From Ariolimax columbianus (Eukaryota; Mollusca; Gastropoda; Stylommatophora; Arionidae), in contig JAVGWX010000014.1 of the NCBI GenBank assembly GCA_036924085.1, positions 41,101,556 through 41,165,555 on the forward strand: a DNA stretch of 64,000 nucleotides, read 5' to 3'. A model generated the notes under the pieces. That model saw only the letters and a program-made list of their open reading frames with translations. It searched no databases and was not told the DNA's origin. How positions within the stretch are numbered: position 1 is the stretch's first letter; each line of letters starts with the position of its first letter. The position numbers were made by a program, and so were the translations under genes. Below, in pieces: positions 10,422-21,380 of this stretch.

Positions 10422-11130
10422 AACTAACGTTTATCAGGTAAAACATATTGATCGAGATATGTTAATCTGGGTCAGGTACAACAAACTGATCGGACTATGT
10501 TAGTCTGGGTCAGGTGAAACAAACTGATCGGACTATGTTAGTCTGGGCCAGGTGAAACAAAGTGATCGAACTATGTTAGTTAGGGTCAGGTAAAACATAC
10601 TCATCAGACTATGTTAGTTAGGGTCAGGTAAAACATACTCATCAGACTATGTTAGTTAAGGTCAGGTAAAACATACTGATCGGACTATGTTAGTCAGGGT
10701 CAGGTGAAACATACTGATCGGACTATGCTAGTTAGGGTCAGGTGAAACATACTGATCGGACTATGTTAGTTAGGGTCAGGTGAAACATACTGAACAGACT
10801 ATATTAGTCAGGATCAGATGAAACATAATGGTCCAACAATGTTAATCGGGGTCAGGCAAAATGTACTGACCAAGACCTCTCACCTTACTTCCACGTATAT
10901 CTCTCTGGGAACAGACTTTCATTCAGCGGTCTGACTAACGAGGTAGACAGTCGACCTGATATCTGTAGTACTGAGTGGCACGTAGATAAAGCGAAATAAC
11001 AACACAACTAATGTTAGGACTGCGGTCCACCTTCCTCAACACGCTCGAAATGGGAGGGAAGCTGCTGTAATCCGGTACTTAACGCTCTTTTCTGGACGCA
11101 CAAAACAGTAATTATACTCATTGTTGAAAT
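10422..11130 (-). mobile_element. VNTR element with about 11 monomers
   Basis: The + strand begins gaggaaactaacgtttatc and runs through about 11 units of 37-38 bp (each with gatcggactatgttag and gggtcaggtgaaaca). The conserved body follows (cctcaccttacttcc ... gtctgactaacgaggt ... tcctcaacacgctcg ... cgctcttttctgg) and the copy ends at cattgttgaaattcatcaacaacac. The copy looks complete, with only a short CAA tail. Confidence 0.8.
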
Positions 11131-11399
11131 TCATCAACAACACACCACATTAACCCCACCAGCAGTGTCTGCTAGAGAACCATTCTAACTAGCCTTTTCT
11201 TAAGATAAAACATTGAGACAAACAATTAATCAATCACTCAACATGCTGACGCCTTGTACTTGGGGTGCCTGGAACCCAGGCGTTCAAACATGCAGGTGTA
11301 TGCATGTTGTCAGTTAGGCAAATATTTTCCGTTGCAGATTCGATTTTGCGATTTACTTCCTGTGTCATTAAAGGCCTGACGAAAGTTAGGTAGAGCATT

Positions 11400-11700
11400 G
11401 TGGTGGAGTGTCAATGTTGTGTGAAGGTCAGTCCCATGGAAACAGCTGCCGTCGGGGATGAAGATATCTCTTCATGTACTGAGCCGCAGCCTATGTGAGG
11501 AGGGGTTGTCAGTTTCTTTCCTTGCTGTCTTTTGCCTTTCTCAACTCCTACATCAGGTACCCATTTACAGGTAAGTCGACTGGAGAAGCGGTCGTACCAA
11601 GCACGAACCATGGCCCAGATTTGTTTCTGTCCGCGCATAAACTCGAACCTCTAGCACACTGTAATCCCAGTCTAGTAAGCCACTTTCGACTAGACTACAC
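11400..11700 (-). mobile_element. SINE-B copy
   Basis: The minus strand reads a tRNA-like head with gaggttcgagttt (B-box-like, near 11650), the landmark cctgtaaatgggtacctgat (11558-11577), a gagaaaggcaaaagacagc spacer and the 3' segment cttcatccccgacggcagct (about 11440-11460). The 3' segment recurs on the plus strand at 25650 and 38825. Confidence 0.55.
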
Positions 11701-11896
11701 GCTTTGTGCGTGCCAGGACAACGGCAAAAAGACTGCCATTTTAGATTTTCATTGCCAAGGATATTTTGTACGTACTTTCCGATATGACTAGAACTTCACT
11801 TGAGACCATGGAATGCTTGAAATTTTGCAGAATTTGACGATCCCCAATTCCGTGTTTTTGCTTCTTGAGAGTCGAGTGCCTGGCCTCTCAGCTGGG

Positions 11897-12690
11897 GGAG
11901 AAGACTAACATCTGGTCAGGAAAGACATACGGATCAGACTATGTTAGTCAGGTCAGGGGAAACAGACTGATCAGACTATGTTAGTCAGAGTCAGGTGATA
12001 CACACTGATCAGACTATGTTAGTCAGAGTCAGGTGATACACACTGATCAGACTATGTTAGTTAGGGTCAGGTGAAACACACTGATCAGACTATGCTAGTC
12101 AGGGTCAGGCGAAACACTGATCAGACTACGTTAGTCAGGGTCAGGTGAAACACACTGATCAGACTATGTTACTCAGGCTCGGGTGAAACACACTGATCAG
12201 ACTATGTTACTCAGGCTCGGGTGAAACACACTGATCAGACTACGTTAGTCAGGGTCAGGTGAAACACACTGATCATACTATGCTAGTCAGGGTCAGGTGA
12301 AACACTGATCAGACTACGTTCGTCAGGGTCAGGTGAAACACACTGATCAGACTATGTTACCCAGGCTTGAGTGAAACACACTGACCAGACTATGTTACTC
12401 AGGCTCGGGTGAAACACACTGATCAGACTATGTTAGTCAGGGTCAGGTGAAACACACTGATCAAAACCTCACCTCAGTTCCCGGCAGTTATCCATGGGGA
12501 CATGCTGTTTAACGGGCTAACGAGGTGGGGGTCGACAATGTGGTCTCTGTTATAGTGAGCTTACTGAGTAGCTTAGCATTGCACTACAGCCCGGAGGACC
12601 CTGGTCAACCTTCTTAAATGGGAATGTAGGAGAACTACTGTAACCCGCCATAAAAAGTCGTCAAAAGCACTTCACTCAAGTACGAGTGAT
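11897..12690 (-). mobile_element. VNTR element with about 15 monomers
   Basis: This starts gaagactaacatctggtca, followed by about 15 monomers of 37-38 bp (agactatgttagtcagggtc, then aggtgaaacacactgatc). The body (12470-12660) ends at tactgtaacccgcc. A diverged end then runs straight into the long CAG/CAA repeat at 12692. Some monomers share private variants (tgttactcaggctcg) in adjacent units, showing local duplication inside the array. Confidence 0.8.
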
Positions 12691-12691
12691 A

Positions 12692-13057
12692 TCAGCAGCA
12701 GCAGCATCAGCAACAACAGCAGTAACAGCAGCAACAACAGCAGTAACAGCAACAACACCAGAAGCAGCAGCAACAACACCAGAAGCAGCAGCAACAACAC
12801 CAGAAGCAGCAGCAACAACACCAGAAGCAGCAGCAACAACACCAGAAGCAGCAGCAACAACACCAGAAGCAGCAGCAACAACACCAGAAGCAGCAGCAAC
12901 AACACCAGAAGCAGCAGCAACAACACCAGAAGCAGCAGCAACAAGAACAAACAGCAACAACACCAGAAGCAGCAGCAACAACACCAGAAGCAGCAGCAAC
13001 AACACCAGAAGCAGCAGCAACAACACCAGAAGCAGCAGCAACAACACCAGAAGCAGC
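12692..13057. repeat. 24-bp CAG/CAA minisatellite at the tail of a VNTR element
   Basis: Units of aacaccagaagcagcagcaa plus caac repeat about 15 times; the left edge is simpler (aacaacagcagtaacagc). All six frames are largely open, giving poly-Q/T/A or poly-C/L/V peptides. It occupies the place where other copies of the element have a short CAA tail, so I read it as an expanded tail. Confidence 0.85.
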
Positions 13058-13058
13058 A

Positions 13059-13690
13059 ACAACGAGTCTCATGCATTGTGTTATTAAAAGTCGAACCATC
13101 ACATGCTAACAATTTTTCTCGTGGATTGAAACATGAATTCATGTGTTCGCTTAATTTTGAGCTTTGTCCTCCACAATCTTTCAACTCCACATAGAAGGAC
13201 CGACTTCACACGAAGGCTGAAAACCCTTCACTTGGTAAGCATATTAATCTGTCATCCACAATGTTTCCGCTGATAACTCTTCACTTGGTAGGCATATCAC
13301 TTTGGAATTCCACATGCATTTCAACATAACAACGACCACTCCAACCTTTTGTATCCTGGTTTTCGCTACATTAGCCTGCCTTACAATTCTCAATAGGTAT
13401 GTGAAGCCCTCTCCCTCTTGTGATTGCGCTTTTGTAATGGCGCGCTTGTCAGTTTGATAGGACCAGTGGTGTTGGCTGCATTCAATTTATTTTACAACTT
13501 GCGTCTTTTCTGGGTGTTAAAATCATTGATAGGTACGATCAGACATCGTGCTAAGATCAAAACAGAAAGGGAATTCACGTTATGGCTAAAAAGCCTTCAT
13601 CAGGGACAACGAACAACACAAATATGACTTAGCGACTCAAAGCAGAAAGGAGTTACAGAAAGAGTAATTATCTAGATAGCACGTAAAATA
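13059..13690. other. Unassigned, with a small duplication
   Basis: A segment around cttcacttggtaRgcatatYa is present twice (about 13228 and 13280). Beyond the hammerhead-like motif at 13577 I see no gene or LINE remnant. Confidence 0.4.
13577..13607 (-). ncRNA. Second hammerhead-ribozyme-like core (decayed)
   Basis: On the minus strand, CTGATGA (13603-13597) is followed by stem II GGCT, loop TTTT, AGCC and then ATAAC. Compared with the copy at 5714, both sides of the stem changed (GGCC/GGTC to GGCT/AGCC) while pairing is kept. The GAAAC core position is again altered. Flanking bases (gttgtccctgatgaaggc) match the other copy, so both derive from one repeat family. Confidence 0.35.
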
Positions 13691-13699
13691 TCGTCACGG

Positions 13700-14090
13700 G
13701 TCTTCTCGCATGTGGACACGACAGAGCGCAGATAGGACGTAGAAGAAATAAGGGAGCGGAAGTGACAGTAGCCATGTGGACACGACAGAGCGCAGATAGG
13801 ACGTAGAAGAAATAAGGCAGCGGAAGTGACAGTAGCCATGTGGACACGACAGAGCGCATATAGGACGTAGAAGAAATAAGGGAGCGGAAGTGACAGTAGC
13901 CATGTGGGCACGACAGAGCGCAGATAGGAAGTTGAAGAAATAAGAGAGCGGAAGTGACAGTAGCCATGTGGGCACGACAGAGCGCAGATAGGAAATAGGA
14001 GAAATAAGCGAGCGGAAGTGACAGTAGCCTTGTGGGCCCGTGAGAGGCCAGATAGGAAGTAGCAGAAATAAGCGAGCAGAAGTGACTGTA
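13700..14090. repeat. 64-bp minisatellite, about 6 units
   Basis: The unit begins atgtggacacgacagagcgc and ends gcggaagtgacagtagcc. Units diverge toward the right edge (14020-14090). Confidence 0.9.
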
Positions 14091-14560
14091 TCTACTAAGT
14101 CGTAAAAAGTGATAGCAGATATGGATCTTTAGATTAACTTGCTTGGAGCGTCTGTCTAAATGTCTCTACTTCTGCGTCTGGAGCCGACTGTGCAGTGAGA
14201 TATGACTTTGACGTTTAGAAGGTCTAGGTCTTCTTGTGGTTTATATTTCAATGGATCACATTTCTCTAATAGTCTAGTCTGTATTTTCCTTTAAACTGTC
14301 ATTGGAACTGGATAATGTGATAGAAGACATCTCTAACAAACCCCAGATGCGTGCATCAAAACTAACAGCCTATATACTTTGCGGTTACTGTTAGCGAAAT
14401 CGGTCTTTATTCCTCAACCGGACCAACTCTCCTTCATATATGTCGCACAAAGCCACTAACGAGAGTTGTGCATGTGATAAAACTCGAACTGTAAAAGAAA
14501 TTGCTATGTAAACCACCACTATAGCACACAAGCTTCCTGAAGAATGGTCCGTCTAATACT
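14091..14560. other. No recognisable feature
   Basis: Single-copy-looking sequence without LINE, SINE or gene signals that I can identify. Confidence 0.4.
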
Positions 14561-14564
14561 CCAG

Positions 14565-14942
14565 TTGGATTGAATAGGAACAATAAGACAATGAAGAACA
14601 AGTTGGATTGGATAGGAACAATAAGACAATGAAGAACAAGTTGGATTGAAATGGAACAATAAGACAATGAAGAACAAGTTGGATTGAAATGGAACAATAA
14701 GACAATGAAGAACAAGTTGGATTGAAATGGAACAATAAGACAATGAAGAACAAGTTGGATTGAAAAGGAACAATAAGACAATGAAGAACAAGTTGGATTG
14801 AATAGGAACAATAAGACAATGAAGAACAAGTTGGATTGAATAGGAACAATAAGACAATGAAGAACAAGTTGGATTGAATAGGAACAATAAGACAATGAAG
14901 AACAAGTTGGATTGAAATGGAACAATAAGACAATGAAGAAAA
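14565..14942. repeat. 38-bp minisatellite, about 10 units
   Basis: The unit is aagttggattgaataggaac followed by aataagacaatgaagaac. Because 38 is not a multiple of three, all three minus-strand frames stay open over the array and encode the same 38-residue cycle; this explains the overlapping open frames and is not evidence of a gene. Confidence 0.92.
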
Positions 14943-15194
14943 ACTCACTGGATGCTTCAACATGGAAACAAACAATGCCGTTATTCTTCTGTTCAAATAC
15001 TAGTAAAACATATACTATAATGGGAAAAAGACACGAAAAGCATAAACAGAATCTATTGGAATCTTAAAGCTAAACAAAAACAAAAAAATTATGTTTTAAA
15101 CATCGTACACAGAAACGCAATTGAAGGTGTCTAAAATGGTGAAGAATTGTACCCGAAATGTCCTTTACGTGTAAATATTTTTATGTTAAAAGCT

Positions 15195-15370
15195 AAATAT
15201 TTCTGGCCGATGTATGTGTATTCTTGAGCTGACTGGTTTCCAGGATGTATGTTTATTCTTGAGCTGAGTGGGGCCGCGATGTATGTGTATTCCTGAACTG
15301 AGTGAAGCCGGGATGTATGTGTATTCCTGAACTGAGTGAAGCCGGAATGTAAGCGTATTCCTGAACTGCG
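15195..15370. repeat. 34-bp minisatellite, about 5 units
   Basis: The unit begins gatgtatgtgtattcctgaa and ends ctgagtgaagccgg. Confidence 0.85.
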
Positions 15371-15379
15371 TGGTACACA

Positions 15380-15735
15380 CGATGAAAAGTGTAAAGGCCA
15401 CTATCACATTCCAAGCCTGACATAAAAAATGGATGTGCTTGGAGCTGGCAACACGGCTATGTAAACAAAACATTCTTACTATAATCAGCAGCTGCAGAAG
15501 CTCGGATTCATGCTTCCTGTAATGGACCAGAAGAAGTCACAATCTCTGCTCCACATTGCAGCAGACATATAAACAATTACAAATGTTTGGGAGCGGGTCT
15601 GCTTCAAAATGGGCCAGCTACGGGTGGTGGACTATGCTTCACATTCGATCGAGCAAGAAGGGGAGTGCATACATGCTTCTAGCAGCAGAGATACTGGGTT
15701 CTTTTCCCGTTATCGATACAGCTCTAGTAAAACTA
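15380..15735. other. No recognisable feature
   Basis: Nothing identifiable before the SINE head at 15738. Confidence 0.4.
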
Positions 15736-15737
15736 GT

Positions 15738-16185
15738 TGTCAATTTAGACAGGGCGGCTAGGGGTGAAAGTCCGTTTCAAAATTCCAAGGCTCTTGGTTC
15801 GAATCCCGCTGTGTCCAGTTTGGTTTGACAGACACGAGTTGTTTTTATTTGTCGGTGCTATCGCTCGTGACTGAGTTACCTTCAGTCATCTCGACTGCTC
15901 GCCTTGCCACTGGTCCAAGGTAGCCCGGGGGCAAGAGAGTGAGGTTGATAACTAACGCCGTATCTTCCTCACTATAATTCAAATAAAGCGTAAGTTGCAT
16001 CATAAAGAGAAGAAACCCGTCTGAAAATGTCGCCATAGTCTTTTGCGATGGACAACTAACTTTTACATTGATACCTGATCAGCGCCAGGAAGGCATTTGG
16101 GAAGGGAACAGGCAACCTCACCTTATGAACGACTTACGCCTGGCATCATGAGGTCTCTAACACTTCATCCTAGACAGTAGTATCG
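15738..16185 (+). mobile_element. SINE-B, most complete copy
   Basis: The tRNA-like head (ggcggctaggggtgaaagtc; B box ggttcgaatccc at about 15796-15807; then gtccagtttgg) leads into a body of about 350 bp: gagttaccttcagtcatctc, ccactggtccaaggtagc, gagagtgaggttgat, gtcgccatagtc, ggaagggaacaggcaac. It ends with gtctctaacacttcatcc at about 16151-16168. The same head-to-body join is seen on the minus strand at 52560-52262, so head and body form one element. Confidence 0.7.
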
Positions 16186-16269
16186 ATGTAGAACCAAATT
16201 TACAATTGTTATGTTCATTTACATGGGTGTTAGATAGTAGCAAGACAGTATACTAAGTCATAGAAAGTA

Positions 16270-16420
16270 GGAAACAGTGTGGCTAGTTCATTTCCTCGCG
16301 GCATTTCAATTTACTAATTGTATGTCATGTACCCATTTACAGCTGGGTGACTGGAGCGTACCGACAACGGGATTGGTAACACGTAAACCATTGTTAAAGA
16401 AATGCATAAGCTCTAATTGA
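16270..16420 (-). mobile_element. SINE-B fragment
   Basis: It carries tgtacccatttacagctggg followed by tgactggagcgtaccgac and acgggattgg, the same order as at 6636 and 11557. Confidence 0.5.
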
Positions 16421-16470
16421 GACAAAAAGGCGAACTAATCAGCAAAATAATATTTCAGTTGTTCACTGAG

Positions 16471-16782
16471 CTACTGGTGTATGGTTGGTTTTTGATCCAG
16501 CGGCCTTTGGGCTCCTGCTCTTTGTTCCAATGCCATAAAGTGGTATCTACACGTGTTTGTGAGCTGTTGTTTAGTTCCGTACGAAGTGTTCCATTTGTCT
16601 GGCATCGGAGGAATAAGCTCTTTCCTAACACCGGCAAGCGTCGTACGTTCAACAAGATTATGTTCAACAGTTTCATAGGGATGTGTGCACAGCCGGCACT
16701 CTGAGTTCAGAATAAAAGGAGACCAAAATTGATTACCGTTGGTAACATACATATTATAGGCGCATAGATTGAAAAATAACAC
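16471..16782 (-). pseudogene. Third type of LINE Pol C-terminus (zinc motif)
   Basis: The minus-strand frame holds NSECRLCTHPYETVEHNLVE, which has the C-x2-C...EH spacing of the C-terminal zinc motif of RNase H-type LINE Pol proteins, although the last cysteine is replaced. KELIPPMPDKWNTSYGTKQQ follows, in the place of the ...WPxxxxLxxKLYGS... segment in the other copies. It is diverged from the families at 46230 and 42326. The 5' part is missing. Confidence 0.6.
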
Positions 16783-16799
16783 TTATTAGTAGATGACAC

Positions 16800-17065
16800 A
16801 CAAAAGACGATTTACCCACTTACATCTAACAACATTGTTCATTCAAGATTACCACATCCCTTCCGACATCTAACACATTGTACAAACAAGATGACCATGT
16901 ATCTTACCTGATCTAACGACTTTGTACAAACAAGATGATTTTATCTCTTACCTTATCTAACGACTTTGTGCAATCAAGATGGGCATGTCCCTTACCTCAG
17001 CTAACGATATTGTACATACAAGATGGCCATGTCCCTTACCTGGTCTAGTGACATTGTACATATAC
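16800..17065. repeat. 44-bp degenerate minisatellite, about 6 units
   Basis: The unit begins aagatggccatgtcccttac and continues ctgatctaacgactttgtac with aaac. It borders the LINE remnant at 17080. Confidence 0.8.
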
Positions 17066-17079
17066 AATTTTGACCTCCA

Positions 17080-17860
17080 CAATAGGCTCCGACTATCAGG
17101 GACTGATGAAACCACTGGAGCAACTAAAAGACCTTGGATCTAGATTAGAGCTCTTCATCTCATGGACACAAACCGATACAAAACCTTGACTTCAATTCAA
17201 ACAACAGAAATTACTGTCGATGGCAATCAAGCCAGCTACACTGAGGAGTTAATTTACCTTGGCAACCAACAACTCCGACACACAATGCCACTCTGACATT
17301 ATTAGAAGACTCGGCCTGGCTGCCGTTCATGAATCGAACCTGAAACCAGGAGAGGCTTTCACTGAAAACCAGACTATAAATTCACATAACCTGTGTCCTT
17401 CTCCGTCATGCTGTACGGTTTTCATACATGGACTGTTCTGCAGGGCGTTCAGAAATCTATTGAAGCCTTCCACATGCGCAATCATGGACGAATTCTTACG
17501 ATCAACTGGCATGACCGGGTCTCTAACCAAGAAGTTACACAGCAGACAGGTCTCGGAAGCCCACTTACCAGACCTCAGGAGCACACTTATCACACCTCGG
17601 TAGCACACTTACCAAGCCTCGGTAGCACGCTTACCAAGCCTCGGTAGCACACTTACCAAGCCTCGGTAGCACACTTACCATGTTGAAACGTCACCGTTTG
17701 GCCATATTTAGTCATTATGCCCGCCTTGAAACACCCTTTCCGACACGGTTTCAATCCCACGGCGGCCCATGCAACACCTGGTTGGGTCAAATCTTGCGGC
17801 GGACACTCACAGACCTCAAAGGCGCTCACCGCGACAGGTTGTTGTTGTTGCCCAAGTGGA
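17080..17860 (+). pseudogene. LINE reverse transcriptase C-terminal remnant with internal minisatellite
   Basis: Across frameshifts one reads TVDGNQASYTEEFIYLGN, then CHSDIIRRLGLAA, then VMLYGFHTWTVLQGVQKSIE and AFHMRNHGRILTINWHDRVS, then NQEVTQQTGL. After the small tandem array, MLKRHRLAIFSHYARL and NTWLGQI follow. These are the YLGS, YGxETW, RNxxILxINW and RLAxFGH landmarks of a LINE Pol C-terminus. Several frameshifts make it non-functional. Confidence 0.7.
17578..17690. repeat. 22-bp minisatellite grown from LINE coding sequence
   Basis: Units of cctcggtagcacacttacca with ag repeat about five times. The last unit reads LGSTLT and joins directly to MLKRHRLAIF of the LINE, so the unit is a duplicated piece of that open frame. 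Confidence 0.7.
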
Positions 17861-18330
17861 TTACTTACCCCAATATATTTACCACCCTCAACACAAAGTC
17901 TAAAGATATCCACACCTCGCCTAACGACATTACTGGGCGTATCAAATATCAACTCCTCACACGTTGTCCAACAACAGCCTAAATATAAACTTGCCACCTA
18001 CACACGTTGTCTAGCGACATTAGCCTGCAAATAGGATGTCCACGCCCCGTTACGACGCCAAACAATAGTGTAGATATAACATGTCCGCCCACACAGGGCA
18101 CCTAACTACATTAACGTAGATATAAGATCTTCCTTAACACACATACACCAACATAATTGAATATTACAGATGTTCCTCCACGCATGTTGCCTATAACCTC
18201 ATTAAATATGAGATTTTCACTCTACTCTCTCCTGCACGCCACCCCCCCCCCCCCCTCACCAGAACGTCTAACAACATTAGGGCATAAAGAAGATGTCCAC
18301 TGCCACAGATCGTCAATGGACAGTGTATAT
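17860..18330. repeat. Very degenerate tandem repeat of roughly 50-60 bp
   Basis: The motifs cacacgttgtctaRcgacat, tagatataaNatgtcc and close variants recur at roughly 50-60 bp spacing. A 14-bp C run lies near 18241-18254. Confidence 0.5.
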
Positions 18331-18334
18331 ACAC

Positions 18335-18490
18335 ATATAAGATGAAACCAAGCATATCACAACCGCCAGGTTGTGCTGCGGTCCACTTTCATCAGCACGC
18401 TGGCTATGTGAGGAAAGCTACTACAATCCACCACTTTCCGCCATTTTCAGGGCGTACACAAGAGAAAACTTACTCGTTGTGGGCTTTCAA
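18335..18490 (-). mobile_element. VNTR element, body half only, with expanded tail
   Basis: The + strand has aaccaagcatatcacaaccg, tgcggtccactttcatcagc, cactttccgccattttcagg and ttactcgttgtgggctttc, then enters a 490-bp CAA/CAC tract. The monomer array and the AGACTAAC end are missing. Confidence 0.75.
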
Positions 18491-18980
18491 CACCAACACC
18501 AACACCAACAACACCAACACCATCAACACCAACACCAACAACAACAAAACCAACAACACCAACACCAACAACAACACCAAAAACAACAACAACACCAACA
18601 CCAACAACACCAACATCAACAACAACAACAACAACAACAACACCAACATCAACAACAACAACAACACCAACAACACCACCAACACCAACAACAACACCAA
18701 CAACACCAACAACAACACTAACAACAACACCAACACCAAAAACTACACCCACAACAACAACACCAACAAAAAAACCAACACCAACAACAACACCAACACC
18801 AACACAAACAACAACACCAACAACAACACCAACAACAGCAATAGCAACCCCAACAACAACACCAAAACCTACAAAAACACCAACAACAACAACAACACCA
18901 ACAACAACACCAACAACAACACCAACAACACCAACAACAACAACACCAACAACAACACCAACAACAACAGCACCGACAAC
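18487..18980. repeat. (CAACAC)-type microsatellite, about 490 bp
   Basis: CAA and CAC triplets with few interruptions. It is attached to the VNTR element end at 18490 exactly where other copies have (CAA)n. The Q/H or N/T open frames are by-products. Confidence 0.9.
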
Positions 18981-19094
18981 TGGAACAAATTGGTCGGATA
19001 CAGCTCTTTTGTGAAAGGGTTAGGGGCCTATGTCGAGCAAACATGGTCCAAACCCCCAGAAATAAATTAAAAGTCGCGAGGATCTATCCTTCCA

Positions 19095-19475
19095 ATGTTC
19101 GTTGTTGTTGTTGTTGCTGTTGTTGTTGTTGCTGTTGTTGTTGCTGAATGTTCACGATGAGCAACTTTACTCTTTTGTATGCTCTGAAATGGGTTTTACG
19201 TAGCGGGTTGGAACAGTTCTTACATCCCGAGCGTGCTGATGATGAAAGTGGACCGGGGTCCTCCAGGCGGGGCTGTGTAATGTTGGTTTCATCTGCGTGA
19301 AAATCACTACTACAGTGATCACATCGATCCTTACATCGTTAGCCAGCCTATCAGAATACAGCATGTTCCCAGAGAGAACTGTAAGGCAGTGAGGTTGGGG
19401 GGTCTTGGTCAGAATATTTCGCCTGAATCGACTAACATTGTCTGACCAGACCAGAGTCTCATCTCCGCAAGCGTC
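19095..19475 (+). mobile_element. VNTR element, single-monomer copy with GTT tract
   Basis: A 45-bp GTT/GCT tract (19099-19145) is followed by gaatgttcacgatgagcaac, gagcgtgctgatgatgaaag, gaccggggtcctcc, cactactacagtgatcac, gttagccagcctatc and about one monomer. It ends gaccagaccagagtctca at about 19470. Diverged but colinear with the other copies. Confidence 0.7.
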
Positions 19476-20085
19476 CGTTAAATGGTACGGACAAAAGGAA
19501 AAATGGAGATTTAAAAAAACAAACATTTAGTTTTGGACAAGGTTTAGGATCCCTGTTCCATCCATAAACGTCTGCTAAGTAAGGAAACTTACCCAAGTTT
19601 ACTTTCAAAATCCGAAGGAAATTACATACACATTACACTTTTATAACTTACCTTGCGTGTAAATATATCAGCTCCTGTCTCGCAAATACTCCAAAACTCC
19701 ACTCACGGGTTAATGACGCCCCAGTTCACGAAGGAAAGCTGGGAGAAGTAATATCCTTTCTGAAAAAAAACCAACTCCTTGTTTGCAATTAATCGTGGAA
19801 CACTTCTTCACGAACTTGCGTCAAGATACACCCACGTTCTGTTCGCTGACTCTAGGTGGAGCCACTATACACATTCAATGTTAGCTGGCATGTGATGGCG
19901 GAGGGTAGGTAAAGGTGCATTCACGGACCAGTCACTTCTGTACGTGTGACTAATAGATTCTCGCTTACACGTAGTGGAATGCAGGTCATGGCTACACTGA
20001 TGTCTGACAGGCGACTAGGGGTCTCAAACAATTCCAGAGGCCCACATGATGACATATTTGATAGCCTGCGGCCTCCGTCACATAG
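19476..20085. other. No recognisable feature
   Basis: Single-copy-looking; no gene, LINE or SINE signal seen. Confidence 0.4.
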
Positions 20086-20087
20086 TC

Positions 20088-20735
20088 TCTATTCTTTTTC
20101 ATCTTCATTTGTCTTCTTCTTCTTCATTTGTCTTCTTCTTTCGATTTTTCTTTTTCTTCTACTTCTTCTTAATTTGTATTTTTTTGGTCTTTTTCTTCTT
20201 CTTCTTCTTACACATATTCTTCTTCTTCTTCTTCTTCTTCTTCTTCTTCTTCTTCTTCTTCTTCTTCTTCGTTTTTCTTCCTTTTCTCTCTTCTTCTGCT
20301 TCTTTCTTCTTCGTCTTCTTCGTCCTCTTCTTCTTTTTGCTTTATTTTTCTTGTTCTTCCGCTTCTCCTTTCTTCTTACTCCACCTTCTCCTGATCATCA
20401 TCATCATCTTCCTCTTCTTTTTCTGCTTCTACATTTGTCTTCATTTTTCTTCTTCTTGCGCTTCTTCTTCATTGTTCTTCTTTTTTTCTTGTCCTACTTT
20501 TTCTTCTTATTTTCCTTACTCGTCTTCCCACATTCTTGTTTTTCTTCTTCCTTCTTCATCTCCTTCTTTACCCCGTTCATTTTTGTTTTCTTCTTTCTTA
20601 TTGTTCCTATTCTTGCTGCCCTCCTCTTCTGCTCCTACCCCCATTCATCTTCTTTCTTTGTTTTTCTTCACCTGCTATTTTTCTCCTTTAATTCTTTTTC
20701 CTCTTGTTCGTCTTCTTCTTGGCACCTGCGTCTTA
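20088..20735. repeat. Pyrimidine tract, TTC-rich, about 650 bp
   Basis: Nearly all T and C on the plus strand, with a pure (TTC)n core near 20220-20270. F/L/S-rich open frames across it are composition artefacts. Confidence 0.9.
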
Positions 20736-21013
20736 ATACACCCCAAACAAAAAATGTCCACATTTAGCACCATTTTAGAGGTAGTGACGTCACAGAACAG
20801 TCCACTTTTTAACAGTTGGAGGTGTCAAACATTTTGGGAGAATAGACGAGAATTTCTACAACAGATTGTTCCTGCCGTGTCAGCAATGAATTTCGTGAAC
20901 CTGTAAACGTTGGTACATGATAAGGAGAGTAGCATCCAGTTTCTACAGCAGCATGGCATTATCCATGTAGTCAGACGATGTAATAACAACCATGTTAACA
21001 ACCGTGTTAAATG

Positions 21014-21099
21014 ACCCTAACCATAAATCTAACCAGAACCCAGCCCTAAACCTAACCCTAACCATAACACTCATACTAACCCTAACCTTAACCCTAACC
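21014..21099. repeat. Interstitial telomere-like tract (CCCTAA variants)
   Basis: About 14 units of ccctaa or near variants (ccataa, ccttaa, ctctaac-like). TTAGGG is the common animal telomere unit, so this is an internal telomere-like patch. Confidence 0.7.
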
Positions 21100-21380
21100 T
21101 TCGCAAAACTGACTATAACCATCTTTTCTACACTTCTGGCTGTATCCAAGCCTGAACTTAATTATATAAAATAAAATTATATTGACCCGAAATGGAATGT
21201 CCCGTTACGTACAATGACAACTCAGAGAACTCTGTTTGTGGTGAATTGAGACGCAAGTACCTTCTAATTCCCCCGTCCCCACCCCCCCCCCCACTGCCCT
21301 CCCTTTTTTCTTCCCCCAATTTTTGCCCATCACGACATGGTGAAGCATTACATCTCACCTTATTCCGATTTAGCCATTTC

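Noticed and set aside
14434..14996. Long minus-strand open frames with repeated QLVLHCLIVP-type cycles
   Set aside because: A 38-bp tandem repeat without stops in one strand is open in all three frames; the three frames encode the same cycle. No gene signal.
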